Below are positions 7,270-14,746 of a DNA stretch of 17,443 bases, piece by piece. The notes below the pieces were generated by a model, which was not told the origin of the DNA, ran no database searches, and worked only from the letters and a program-made list of their open reading frames with translations. The position numbers were made by a program, and so were the translations under genes. Numbering within the stretch: the first letter of the stretch is position 1; every line of letters starts with the position of its first letter. Source of the stretch: JBARCX01 sp049794535 (GTDB lineage Bacteria; Pseudomonadota; Gammaproteobacteria; Xanthomonadales; Rhodanobacteraceae); contig JBARCX010000167.1 in assembly GCA_049794535.1 (NCBI GenBank), positions 1 through 17,443 of the forward strand, written 5' to 3'.

Positions 7270-8075
7270 CGCGCGCCCTGCCCCAGCCGCTTCAATTCAT
7301 CGAGATGGCCCAGGAACAACTCGACCATATGCGGATCGAGCTGTTTGCCGGCTGCATTGCGCAGATAGGCAATCACCTCTGATTCTGGCCACGCGGGTTT
7401 GTACACCCGTACATTGCTCAGTGCATCCCAAACATCCACCACACTGAAGATGCGCGCAGCGAGGGGAATCTCCTCGCCACGCAGGCCTTGCGGGTAACCG
7501 CTACCATCCCAGAATTCGTGATGGCTATGGGGAATGTCGGCGGCATCGCGCAGAAAATCCACACGCTGCAGCATGTCGTAGCCGATCTGCGGATGCGTGC
7601 GCATCAAGGCGATTTCATCGGCATCGAGCTTGCCGGGCTTGATCAGGATAGTGTCGGGCAACGCCAGCTTGCCGATGTCGTGCAGCAAGGCGCCGAATCG
7701 AAGATTGCGCAATGCCACGCCTTCAACACCCGCCAAATGCGCCAGCCCTTCGGCCATGCGCATCACGCGATCCGAATGATCGCTGGTTTCCTTGTGGCGT
7801 GCGTCCATCGCTTCAACCAGCACGCGCAGCGACTGCTCGTGCCCTAGCAGCAAGGTCTTGTTGAGCGTAGCCAACTGGCGCACGGCGCGGCCGATCATCC
7901 AGTACAACAGCAACCCGCTGCTGAGTACAAACAAGCTGGCTTTCACGTTATGCAGCACCATGTACTGGTGCTGGTTGCTAGTGAGCATTTCTATCGCGCG
8001 ATCGGAAAACCAAATCCAGAGCGCAGAAACGCAAACGTAGACAGACGCTGTACGGAGCTGCGGGCTAATCGTCAA
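7266..8075 (-). CDS. Membrane-anchored HD-GYP domain protein, probable cyclic di-GMP phosphodiesterase
   Basis: This 269-aa protein has two N-terminal membrane segments (about 9-28 and 43-64) around a short loop. The A-L-W-I-x-F-S-D start resembles a membrane module I recall from other bacterial sensor proteins. A full HD-GYP domain follows: H100, the pair H132-D133 in LLHDIGK, H161, H185-H186, and the G-Y-P of WDGSGYPQGL at 193-195. All the usual metal-site residues seem present, so hydrolysis of cyclic di-GMP is expected. No receiver or PAS domain is attached. The start is TTG at 8073-8075: GGAG lies 7 nt upstream (minus strand, 8083-8086) and an in-frame stop is 24 nt upstream. It follows ispG on the same strand with an 84-bp gap. 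Confidence 0.88.
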   Translation of the reverse strand: MTISPQLRTASVYVCVSALWIWFSDRAIEMLTSNQHQYMVLHNVKASLFVLSSGLLLYWMIGRAVRQLATLNKTLLLGHEQSLRVLVEAMDARHKETSDHSDRVMRMAEGLAHLAGVEGVALRNLRFGALLHDIGKLALPDTILIKPGKLDADEIALMRTHPQIGYDMLQRVDFLRDAADIPHSHHEFWDGSGYPQGLRGEEIPLAARIFSVVDVWDALSNVRVYKPAWPESEVIAYLRNAAGKQLDPHMVELFLGHLDELKRLGQGAR

Positions 8076-8108
8076 CGGCGGACTCCGGGTATGAGTTCAC
8101 TATGCGTC

Positions 8109-8149
8109 GCGGCATTCTGCCACCAGCCATGACTCGGTGAATATGCCGC
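8109..8149 (-). other. Hairpin in the ispG to HD-GYP gap
   Basis: GCGGCAT (8109-8115) pairs with ATGCCGC (8143-8149), and inside it CACC (8121-8124) can pair with GGTG (8136-8139). No U-rich run follows on the minus strand. It may be an mRNA processing or partial termination site; function is not shown. Confidence 0.3.
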
Positions 8150-8159
8150 CGTTCGCGAA

Positions 8160-9440
8160 TCAGCCAGCCCGTGTCACGTATTTACGTGCCACGTAGTCGT
8201 CGAGGATGCCGACGAACTCACGGGCGATGTTGTCGCCACGCAAGGTCATCGCTTTCTCGCCGTCGATGAACACCGGGGCCGCCGGGGCCTCACCGTTACC
8301 TGGCAACGAAATACCGATGTTGGCGTGCTTGGATTCGCCCGGTCCGTTGACGATGCAGCCCATGACCGCCAGCGTGAGATTCTCCACGCCGTCGTACTTC
8401 ACCCGCCACAGCGGCATCTGCTCGCGCACATGCTCTTGTACGGTCTTGGCCAGCTCCTGGAAGAACTCGCTGGTGGTGCGGCCGCAACCTGGGCAGGCCG
8501 TCACCAGTGGCGTGAACGAACGCAGGCCCATGGTTTGCAGCAGCTCTTGCGCCACGATCACCTCACCGGTGCGCGAGGCGCCCGGCTCTGGCGTGAGCGA
8601 GATGCGGATGGTGTCGCCGATGCCTTCCTGCAGCAACACGGCAAGTGCAGCGCTGGAGGCCGTGATGCCCTTGGAACCCATGCCGGCTTCGGTGAGGCCC
8701 AGGTGCAATGCGTAGTCGCAGCGTACGGCTAGATCGCGATAAACCGAGATCAACTCCTGCACGCCAGAAACCTTGCACGACAGGATGATGCGATCGCGCG
8801 CCAGACCAATCTCTTCGGCACGGGCAGCCGAATCCAACGCAGAACGGATCAGTGCTTCGCGCGCCACATGCGAGGCATCCCACGGTTCGGCACGGGAGTG
8901 GTTTTCGTCCATCAACGTGGCGACCATGCTCTGGTCGAGCGAGCCCCAGTTTGCGCCGATACGCACGGGCTTGTTGTAGCGCAGCGCCATCTCGATGATC
9001 GATGCAAACTGGCTATCACGCTTCTTGCCAAAGCCAACATTGCCGGGATTGATGCGGTACTTCGCCAACGCCTCGGCACACGCCGGCTCGGCTTCCAGCA
9101 GTTGATGGCCGTTGTAGTGGAAGTCACCGATGATCGGTACGTCCACACCCATCATCGCCAGCCGCTCGGCAATGCGCGGTACCGCCGCTGCAGCAGCTGG
9201 CGTATTCACCGTGATGCGCACCAGCTCGGAGCCGGCACGCGCCAGCTCGGCAATCTGCTTGGCAGTGCTGGCTGGATCTTCCGTGTCGGTATTGGTCATC
9301 GACTGCACCACGATCGGCGCGTCACCGCCTACCCTGATCTTGCCGATTTGCACGCCCACATTAGGGCGGCGCTTGCCGGGCTCGGCATATCGTAAGGACG
9401 AAGAAAGTTTTTCGTTCATGGCGAGAATCGACTGGATCAT
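8160..9440 (-). CDS. ispG: IspG, 4-hydroxy-3-methylbut-2-enyl diphosphate synthase (flavodoxin)
   Basis: This 426-aa cytoplasmic 4Fe-4S enzyme (also called GcpE) carries out the penultimate step of the MEP isoprenoid pathway, converting the 2,4-cyclodiphosphate to HMBPP. Visible landmarks are VQSMTNTDTEDP, IGDFHYNGHQLL, YRINPGNVGFGKK, IGANWGSLDQ, HLGLTEAGMGSKG and EGIGDTIRISLTPEP. The cluster cysteines are C316 and C319 (CPGCGRT) and C362 (MGCIVNGPGE). It is of the longer form found in xanthomonads (E. coli IspG is about 372 aa), with extra residues between the second and third cysteine. Starts at 9440 and at the in-frame ATG 9419 (MNEKLSS) are both possible; 9440 has a weak GGCGG upstream but inside a hairpin. 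It probably belongs to a leftward unit with the HD-GYP gene. Confidence 0.96.
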   Translation of the reverse strand: MIQSILAMNEKLSSSLRYAEPGKRRPNVGVQIGKIRVGGDAPIVVQSMTNTDTEDPASTAKQIAELARAGSELVRITVNTPAAAAAVPRIAERLAMMGVDVPIIGDFHYNGHQLLEAEPACAEALAKYRINPGNVGFGKKRDSQFASIIEMALRYNKPVRIGANWGSLDQSMVATLMDENHSRAEPWDASHVAREALIRSALDSAARAEEIGLARDRIILSCKVSGVQELISVYRDLAVRCDYALHLGLTEAGMGSKGITASSAALAVLLQEGIGDTIRISLTPEPGASRTGEVIVAQELLQTMGLRSFTPLVTACPGCGRTTSEFFQELAKTVQEHVREQMPLWRVKYDGVENLTLAVMGCIVNGPGESKHANIGISLPGNGEAPAAPVFIDGEKAMTLRGDNIAREFVGILDDYVARKYVTRAG

Positions 9441-9443
9441 GCA

Positions 9444-9462
9444 GCCGCCTAAAGGTGGCGGC
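9444..9462 (-). promoter_or_regulatory. Hairpin covering the ispG ribosome-binding region
   Basis: GCCGCC (9444-9449) and GGCGGC (9457-9462) form a perfect 6-bp stem with a 7-nt loop. On the ispG mRNA it ends 3 nt before the ATG at 9440 and includes the only purine-rich candidate ribosome site. It may limit initiation at that codon or point to use of the later ATG at 9419. Confidence 0.4.
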
Positions 9463-9546
9463 GAAGCCCCAAGAATACTCGAAGCGTCGTTACAACTTCA
9501 GCGAGTAATGAGTGGTTGGCCCCCTCCCGCCAGCAATCCGAAGGTA

Positions 9547-9595
9547 GTCCCTGTGGGACCGGCACCTTCTCCTGAGGGGAGAAGGGTTTCACTAG
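9547..9595. repeat. Partial copy of repeat family B with an 8-bp hairpin
   Basis: The segment 9559-9595 matches 14623-14658 almost base for base: CGGCACCTTCTCC, a short loop, GGAGAAGGG, then TTCACTAG. CCTTCTCC (9565-9572) pairs with GGAGAAGG (9578-9585). A second small stem, GTCCC/GGGAC, is at 9547-9559. It lies 18 nt past the stop of the acetyl-CoA hydrolase gene and could help end its transcript, although no T-run is evident. Confidence 0.7.
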
Positions 9596-9612
9596 TTGGC
9601 TTGAAGCCAGCC

Positions 9613-11586
9613 TCAGCGCCGCAAGGCAGCCTGTAGTAGACGACGTTGCAGGCGGTCGGCCAGTTTGGCGGGCGCAGCCAGTTCCATCCGCGCCAGCGCC
9701 TCGGTCTCACCAGGTGCTTCTTTGCCTGGGCGCCACGCTGCTCGTAACAGTGCGTATCTGCCACGCCAGGTCGTCGTAGACGACTTCAGCCAGTTCAAAG
9801 CCGGCAGCAGGCGTTGTTCAACCTCGGTGAAATCACTGCCAAACGGGAACAGCGGCAGCAACCCTTTGAGTTTGAACGGCGCTAGCGCTTCACGCAGACA
9901 TTCGGGCCGATGACGACGCCATGCATCGGGTATCTTGAAATCCACCGCCAGCTTGCCGTGCGATTTCGCCTCGGCAGCGAGCGCATCGAGGAAACGTGCA
10001 TCGCTGATCGACAACATGGCCTCGATGCACTCGTTATCGCTTTTGCCACGCAAGTCGGCCACGCCGTATTCGGTGATGATCAGGTCGCGCAGGTGGCGCG
10101 GGATGGTGGTTTGACCGTAGTTCCAGCGGATATTGGTTTCGGCGCCACCGCGACCTTGCCGCGTCGAGCGCAACAGCAAAGCCGAACGACCATCGGGCAG
10201 CTCGTGCGCCATGGCCACAAAGTTGTACTGGCCACCCACACCACTGACGACGTGACCATCTTCCAGCGTGTCGGACACGGCCGCACCTAGCAAGGTCGCC
10301 ATCATGCAGGTGTTGAAGAAACGCGCACCTCGGCGTTGCAGCATCGCCAACTGTTGGTGGTCGCCGTACAGATGATTCACGTTGGAGACGCGGCACATAT
10401 CGATGGCGTCCGGATCGGCCGCCTCGGTTGTATTCAACCATTCATACAGTCCTCGCGAACCGAGGAAAAACGCGCCACGCAGGTAATGCCCACCCGGCAC
10501 GTCTTCCGGCAGCCGACCACTGGCCGATGCGCGCTCCAGCGCCATGTTGTCCCAACTACGACGCTTGAGGATGCCGCCCCGGGCCAGGTGCATGAAACCG
10601 TCCATCACCATTTCACTGGCGGCATAGAGACCGGTCTTGAACGGTGCCAGCCCACCCATGCGCGTGGCCAAGGCGTGGGTGGCGCCTCGTGGGTCCAGCG
10701 CCACTAGCGCTTGTCGCCACGCTACGTTCTCTTGTTGGCGCAGCAGTAGCGCTTTGACCAATGCGTCGGACAACGCCCCGATGCCGATCTGCAGGCAGCC
10801 GCCATCTTTCACCAAAGAACTGGCATGCAGGCCCAGCGCATATTCCGCCACATCAATCGGCAACCGCGGCAGTGCGAACAAATGGGGTGACTCAGTGGGT
10901 GCCAGTTCGATGTCGAAGAAATCATCAGCGACTTCGGCATGCCCGCTGATATAGGGCAGATCGGGATGCACCACGGCCACGCATAGCGGCCGTGTCTTGC
11001 CAGCAGCCTTCAAGTGATCGAGAAAATCCAGCGTGAGGTCAGGGTTGCACGACAGGCTGTAGCGCACACCGTTTTCCGTCTCGCGCTTTGCGACCAACTG
11101 CACCAGCAGGTTGATGTCCTGAACCACCAGGTCGCGCGCGACATGGGTGTAGTTCTGGCTGATGTAGTTGCGTTGCGCGCTGCTCGAATGAAGCAAGGCG
11201 CCGGACTGCATATAGAACTCGTGTACGGCGACGTTCGGCGGCAACGCATTGCGCGCCTGGTCGACGGCGTACTGTGGATCGATGCTATCGACGCCGAAAT
11301 GGCGATCCAGAAACGGCTGCATGAAGCGGGCTTCCAGCCCGGGCTTGGCCTGTGGTCGAGTCAACGAGAGTGCGGTGTACAGCGTCATCGAACGCCATGA
11401 GTCTGCCTGCATCAACCGATACAACGCATTGAGCAGGCCATGCGGCTTACCCAGCCCTAGTGGCGCGGCAATACGCAGGTCTGCACCCAATCGCTCGGCG
11501 ATGAGTTGCACGCATTCTTCGGTGTCGGTAAAGCGCTGCTTTGGCGACATGAGACGATCATGCCAGAAGCGCCTCACAGAAAGCAT
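9613..11586 (-). CDS. Acetyl-CoA hydrolase/transferase family protein (class I CoA-transferase fold), long form
   Basis: This 657-aa protein belongs by pattern to the acetyl-CoA hydrolase/acetate CoA-transferase family (COG0427). Seen are LQIGIGALSDALVKAL (about 265-280), GLYAASEMVMDGF with E325 where family members carry the catalytic Glu, VSGVGGQYNFVAMA at 448-460, and IITEYGVADLRGKS at 503-516. It should exchange or hydrolyse CoA thioesters of short acids; the substrate is unknown. It is longer than the roughly 500-aa acetate CoA-transferases, mainly through extra sequence in the middle and at the C-terminus. The ATG at 11586 has GGGGAG 8 nt upstream (minus strand, 11595-11600), which I prefer to ATG 11550 without such a site. 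Its start abuts the divergent PLD gene. Confidence 0.82.
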   Translation of the reverse strand: MLSVRRFWHDRLMSPKQRFTDTEECVQLIAERLGADLRIAAPLGLGKPHGLLNALYRLMQADSWRSMTLYTALSLTRPQAKPGLEARFMQPFLDRHFGVDSIDPQYAVDQARNALPPNVAVHEFYMQSGALLHSSSAQRNYISQNYTHVARDLVVQDINLLVQLVAKRETENGVRYSLSCNPDLTLDFLDHLKAAGKTRPLCVAVVHPDLPYISGHAEVADDFFDIELAPTESPHLFALPRLPIDVAEYALGLHASSLVKDGGCLQIGIGALSDALVKALLLRQQENVAWRQALVALDPRGATHALATRMGGLAPFKTGLYAASEMVMDGFMHLARGGILKRRSWDNMALERASASGRLPEDVPGGHYLRGAFFLGSRGLYEWLNTTEAADPDAIDMCRVSNVNHLYGDHQQLAMLQRRGARFFNTCMMATLLGAAVSDTLEDGHVVSGVGGQYNFVAMAHELPDGRSALLLRSTRQGRGGAETNIRWNYGQTTIPRHLRDLIITEYGVADLRGKSDNECIEAMLSISDARFLDALAAEAKSHGKLAVDFKIPDAWRRHRPECLREALAPFKLKGLLPLFPFGSDFTEVEQRLLPALNWLKSSTTTWRGRYALLRAAWRPGKEAPGETEALARMELAAPAKLADRLQRRLLQAALRR

Positions 11587-11602
11587 GCCCTACACTCCCC
11601 GC

Positions 11603-13066
11603 ATGCCATCGTCATCGTCCGCACCCCATCGTCTGCTGGCCGAACAAGCGCTTAGCCGCGCTGCCGGCGCGCCACTGTTGTCTGGCAATAGCGTGGAGCT
11701 GCTGATCGATGCCGCGGCGCATTACACGGCGTGGCTGACGGCGATCCGCAATGCACAGCGGTATGTCATGTTGGAGAACTACATCGTCCGCGACGATGAC
11801 GTAGGCCGTGCCTTTCTCGATGCGCTCACCGAGCGTGCCCGTAGTGGCGTGTTCGTCGCCGTAGTGGTCGACTGGATGGGCTGCTTCGGCCAGTCGCGGG
11901 GCAGTTTCTGGGCACCGCTGCGCGCAGCAGGTGGGCATGTGCGCGTATTCAATCCGCCACAGCTTGGTCAACCCATCGGCTGGATCAGCCGCGACCATCG
12001 CAAATTGCTCACGGTGGATGGCGCACATGGGTTTCTTTCTGGCGTATGCATCAGCGCCCGCTGGCTGGGTGATGCGCAGCGCGACGTACCGCCGTGGCGC
12101 GATACGGGTGTGGCATTGCGTGGCCCGGCCGTCGTCGAACTGGAACACGCGTTTGCAGACAGTTGGGGGCTGATTGGACTGCCTTTGCCAGACACCGTCT
12201 GGCAGCCCGCACACACACCAGCCCCGCTCACACCATCAACCGCCGGCGATGTCGCGCTGCGGGTGATCGCCACCCAACCATCCACCGCCAGCATGTATCG
12301 GCTCGATCAATTGATCGCCGCGATGGCGCGCAAAACCCTGTGGCTGACCGATGCTTATTTCGTAGGCGTCGCCCCTTACGTACAAGCACTGGCGGCAGCG
12401 GCCCGCGACGGCGTGGACGTGCGCCTGCTAGTCCCAGGCACCAGCGACATTCCCTTGGTCGCCAGCATGTCGCGCTCCGGCTACCGACCATTACTCAAGG
12501 CCGGCATTCGCGTCTTCGAATGGAATGGCTCGATGTTGCACGCGAAGACGGCCGTGGCCGACAGCCAATGGGCGCGCGTCGGCTCGTCCAACCTCAACCT
12601 CGCCAGTTGGTTGAACAACCGTGAGATCGACGTGGCCGTGGAAGACGCCGGCTTCGCCGCCCAGCTCGCCACGCAATACGAGCGCGACCTCGGCAATGCC
12701 ACCGAGATCGTGCTGGCACCGCGCCGACGTGGCGAAAAGGTACGCCAAAGCACGGCGCGACCACCGCATCCACGTCATATGGGTGGCAGCTCAGGTCGTG
12801 CCGCCGCGGGTGCACTGCGCATCGCCAACACGGTCGGCGCCGCACTCACGGATCGCCGCGTGCTCGGTGATACGGCCTCCGGGCCGCTGCTGATTGGCAC
12901 GCTTACCCTGTTCGTGCTCGCGGTGGTGTCGATTCTTTGGCCCGCCATCATCGGCTGGCCACTCGGCCTGCTTGCCGCCTGGTTTGCACTCAATATGGGT
13001 ATTCGTACCTGGCAACAACGCCAGCGGCAACGACGTCGTATGATCCAGGCAGACGAGGCGGACTAA
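11603..13066 (+). CDS. Phospholipase D-family cardiolipin synthase-like protein (ClsB type)
   Basis: This 487-aa protein carries two HKD phosphodiesterase motifs: HRKLLTVD at residues 132-139 and HAKTAVAD at 313-320, each followed by the expected glycine- or serine-rich strand (the second ends GSSNLN). Together they form one active site that works through a phosphohistidine. The lack of N-terminal membrane helices and the opening LLAEQALSRAAGAPLLSGNSVELL fit ClsB-like cardiolipin synthases. Two hydrophobic segments near the C-terminus (about 430-470) should anchor it in the inner membrane. ATG 11603 was chosen; ATG 11585 adds six residues and would overlap the divergent hydrolase start codon. 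Neither has a strong ribosome site. Other PLD-family activities, such as phosphatidyl transfer to other alcohols, cannot be excluded. Confidence 0.85.
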   Translation: MPSSSSAPHRLLAEQALSRAAGAPLLSGNSVELLIDAAAHYTAWLTAIRNAQRYVMLENYIVRDDDVGRAFLDALTERARSGVFVAVVVDWMGCFGQSRGSFWAPLRAAGGHVRVFNPPQLGQPIGWISRDHRKLLTVDGAHGFLSGVCISARWLGDAQRDVPPWRDTGVALRGPAVVELEHAFADSWGLIGLPLPDTVWQPAHTPAPLTPSTAGDVALRVIATQPSTASMYRLDQLIAAMARKTLWLTDAYFVGVAPYVQALAAAARDGVDVRLLVPGTSDIPLVASMSRSGYRPLLKAGIRVFEWNGSMLHAKTAVADSQWARVGSSNLNLASWLNNREIDVAVEDAGFAAQLATQYERDLGNATEIVLAPRRRGEKVRQSTARPPHPRHMGGSSGRAAAGALRIANTVGAALTDRRVLGDTASGPLLIGTLTLFVLAVVSILWPAIIGWPLGLLAAWFALNMGIRTWQQRQRQRRRMIQADEAD

Positions 13067-13082
13067 GACCAAACGCTAAGTC

Positions 13083-13098
13083 TTTCTCACGTGAGAAA
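13083..13098. promoter_or_regulatory. Perfect 16-bp palindrome upstream of xseA, possible operator
   Basis: TTTCTCACGTGAGAAA is a perfect two-fold palindrome without a loop, 64 bp before the xseA ATG. The lack of a loop and of a following T-run speaks against a terminator and for a dimeric protein site. No regulator can be named. Confidence 0.45.
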
Positions 13099-13102
13099 AA
13101 GC

Positions 13103-13131
13103 TTGCACAGATACGGGCAAGTGCTTGTTAT
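13103..13131 (+). promoter_or_regulatory. Weak candidate sigma-70 promoter for xseA
   Basis: TTGCAC (13103-13108) and TGTTAT (13126-13131) are separated by 17 nt, directly after the palindrome at 13083-13098. The match to consensus is only 3/6 and 4/6, so this is suggestive at best. Confidence 0.3.
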
Positions 13132-13161
13132 CCAAGTCATCCATGCTAGGCTCGTGCCTTC

Positions 13162-14514
13162 ATGCCCGCACCCGACGACAACGCAACCCCACCGCGTCAC
13201 ATCCTCACACCCAGCACGCTCAACCGGCTGGTGCGCGATCTGCTGGAAGACGCCCTACCGCTGGTGTGGATTGAGGGTGAACTGTCGAACGTAGCGCGTC
13301 CGGCTTCCGGTCACCTGTATTTCACGCTTAAGGACAGCGGCGCCCAGGTGCGCTGCGCGATGTTCAAGCCGAAAGCCGGATGGCTGAAGTTCAAGCCCAG
13401 CGATGGCATGCAAGTGCTGGTACGCGCGCGGGTGGGCCTATACGAGCCACGCGGCGAATTCCAGCTCGTAGCCGAGCACATGGAGCCGGCTGGCGAAGGT
13501 GCGTTACAACGTGAGTTCGAACAACTGAAGGCACGGCTGGACGCTGAAGGCTTATTCGACCCGGCTCGTAAACGCCCTATGCCCCGTTATGCACGCCGCA
13601 TTGGCGTCATTACCTCGGCCACCGGCGCGGCGATTCGCGACGTCTTGAGCGTGTTGGCGCGACGCTGGCCACTCGCCGATGTCGACGTGTTACCGGTACC
13701 CGTGCAAGGTCGCGAAGCGCCACCCGCCATTGTCGCCATGCTGCGCAAGGCCTCGGCCAGCGGGCGCTACGACGCGTTGCTGCTGACACGCGGCGGCGGC
13801 TCGCTGGAAGATCTCTGGGCTTTCAACGACGAGGCCGTCGCGCGCGCCATCCACGCTAGCGCCGTGCCGGTGGTCTCCGCTGTGGGCCACGAGATCGACT
13901 TCAGCATCGCTGATTTCGTTGCCGACTTGCGCGCACCCACACCATCGGCCGCCGCCGAACTGCTGGTGCCCGATGCCGATGCGTTAAGCCGGCATCTGCA
14001 TCAGTTACGGCAACGCTTGAGCACACTCGAACAACGACGGCTGCAGGCACATAGCCAGCGTGTCGACCATCTGCTTGCACGATTGCAGGCGCAGCGGCCG
14101 CAAGCACGGTTGGCTCGCGATCGCGAGCGACTGGTGCATTTGCAGCACCGCCTATTGAGCGTGCAGCGCGAGTCGGCTCAGCGCTTACTGACCAGGCTTG
14201 AGCGCTTGCATGCACGTCTACTTACTCAGCATCCACGTCAACGCTTGATGCTGTTGCAGCGCCATCTGGCTGAGCAACAACAACGGCTACGCCAATCGAT
14301 CGAACGCCGGCTTGAACGCGAACGGTTGACGTTGCAGCAATCCGGTCGTGCGCTGCATACCGTGAGTCCACTGGCGACATTGGATCGCGGCTACGCGATT
14401 CTGTTCGACGCCGAGGGGCGCGTAGTGCGCTCGGCAAAGGGTGTTGCCGCAGATACGCCTCTGCGTGCTCGCCTCGCTGATGGCGAATTGCCGCTACGCG
14501 TGACGGACACCTAG
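13162..14514 (+). CDS. xseA: XseA, exodeoxyribonuclease VII large subunit
   Basis: This 450-aa subunit, with several copies of the small XseB, degrades single-stranded DNA to oligonucleotides and takes part in repair. The N-terminal OB-fold (about 15-110) shows LTPSTLNRLVRDLLED, VWIEGELSNVARPASGHLYFTLKD and VRCAMFK. The catalytic core shows RIGVITSATGAAIRDVLSVLARR (146-168), LLLTRGGGSLEDLWAFNDE (206-224) and PVVSAVGHEIDFSIADFVADLRAPTPSAAAE (236-266). Residues about 275-400 are rich in L, Q and R and form the long coiled coil that binds XseB. The C-terminal segment TVSPLATLDRGYAI is typical. ATG 13162 is the natural start, with only a weak AGG 11 nt upstream. xseB is not in the window. Confidence 0.96.
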   Translation: MPAPDDNATPPRHILTPSTLNRLVRDLLEDALPLVWIEGELSNVARPASGHLYFTLKDSGAQVRCAMFKPKAGWLKFKPSDGMQVLVRARVGLYEPRGEFQLVAEHMEPAGEGALQREFEQLKARLDAEGLFDPARKRPMPRYARRIGVITSATGAAIRDVLSVLARRWPLADVDVLPVPVQGREAPPAIVAMLRKASASGRYDALLLTRGGGSLEDLWAFNDEAVARAIHASAVPVVSAVGHEIDFSIADFVADLRAPTPSAAAELLVPDADALSRHLHQLRQRLSTLEQRRLQAHSQRVDHLLARLQAQRPQARLARDRERLVHLQHRLLSVQRESAQRLLTRLERLHARLLTQHPRQRLMLLQRHLAEQQQRLRQSIERRLERERLTLQQSGRALHTVSPLATLDRGYAILFDAEGRVVRSAKGVAADTPLRARLADGELPLRVTDT

Positions 14515-14658
14515 CCCCTCTCCCTCTGGGAGAGGGGTTGGGGTGAGGGTTCGGGATCGCAGTGCGGCTTGAGGTTTACGCTACTTGCAAGCGCTCGCTC
14601 CGACCGAACCCTCATCCGCCTACCGGCACCTTCTCCCGAAGGGAGAAGGGTTCACTAG
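14515..14658. repeat. REPIN-like inverted repeat pair, family B
   Basis: Two related hairpins face each other. CCCCTCTCCC/GGGAGAGGGG (14515-14524 and 14528-14537, perfect 10-bp stem) starts at the base after the xseA stop. CCTTCTCCC/GGGAGAAGG (14629-14637 and 14641-14649, perfect 9-bp stem) lies in the opposite arm. Between them GAGGGTTCGG (14545-14554) and CCGAACCCTC (14604-14613) are exact inverted copies, so the arms belong to one inverted unit. A partial copy is at 9559-9595. The first stem could also serve as the xseA transcript end. Confidence 0.75.
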
Positions 14659-14669
14659 ACGCCGTGTCG

Positions 14670-14687
14670 GATTCGCATAGATTCGCA
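14670..14687. repeat. Short direct repeat GATTCGCA spaced by one helical turn
   Basis: GATTCGCA occurs at 14670-14677 and 14680-14687, a period of exactly 10 bp. This could be a tandem binding site upstream of the acetolactate synthase gene; chance is also possible for two 8-mers. Confidence 0.35.
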
Positions 14688-14746
14688 ACGCTCATGCCAT
14701 CTCACGAGAACTGAACACCGATCGTCGCATGCTGCCCGCCTGTGCC

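Noticed and set aside
11249..11602. N-terminal extension of the PLD-like frame back to 11249
   Set aside because: That part lies antisense to the hydrolase coding region; homology to the PLD family begins only after about 11603.
13083..13098. Palindrome after the PLD gene as an intrinsic terminator
   Set aside because: It has no loop and is followed on the plus strand by A residues, not T.
14515..14554. FtsK-orienting (KOPS-like) sequences in the family B repeat
   Set aside because: The G-rich arms come close to GGGNAGGG but no exact match is present in this stretch.
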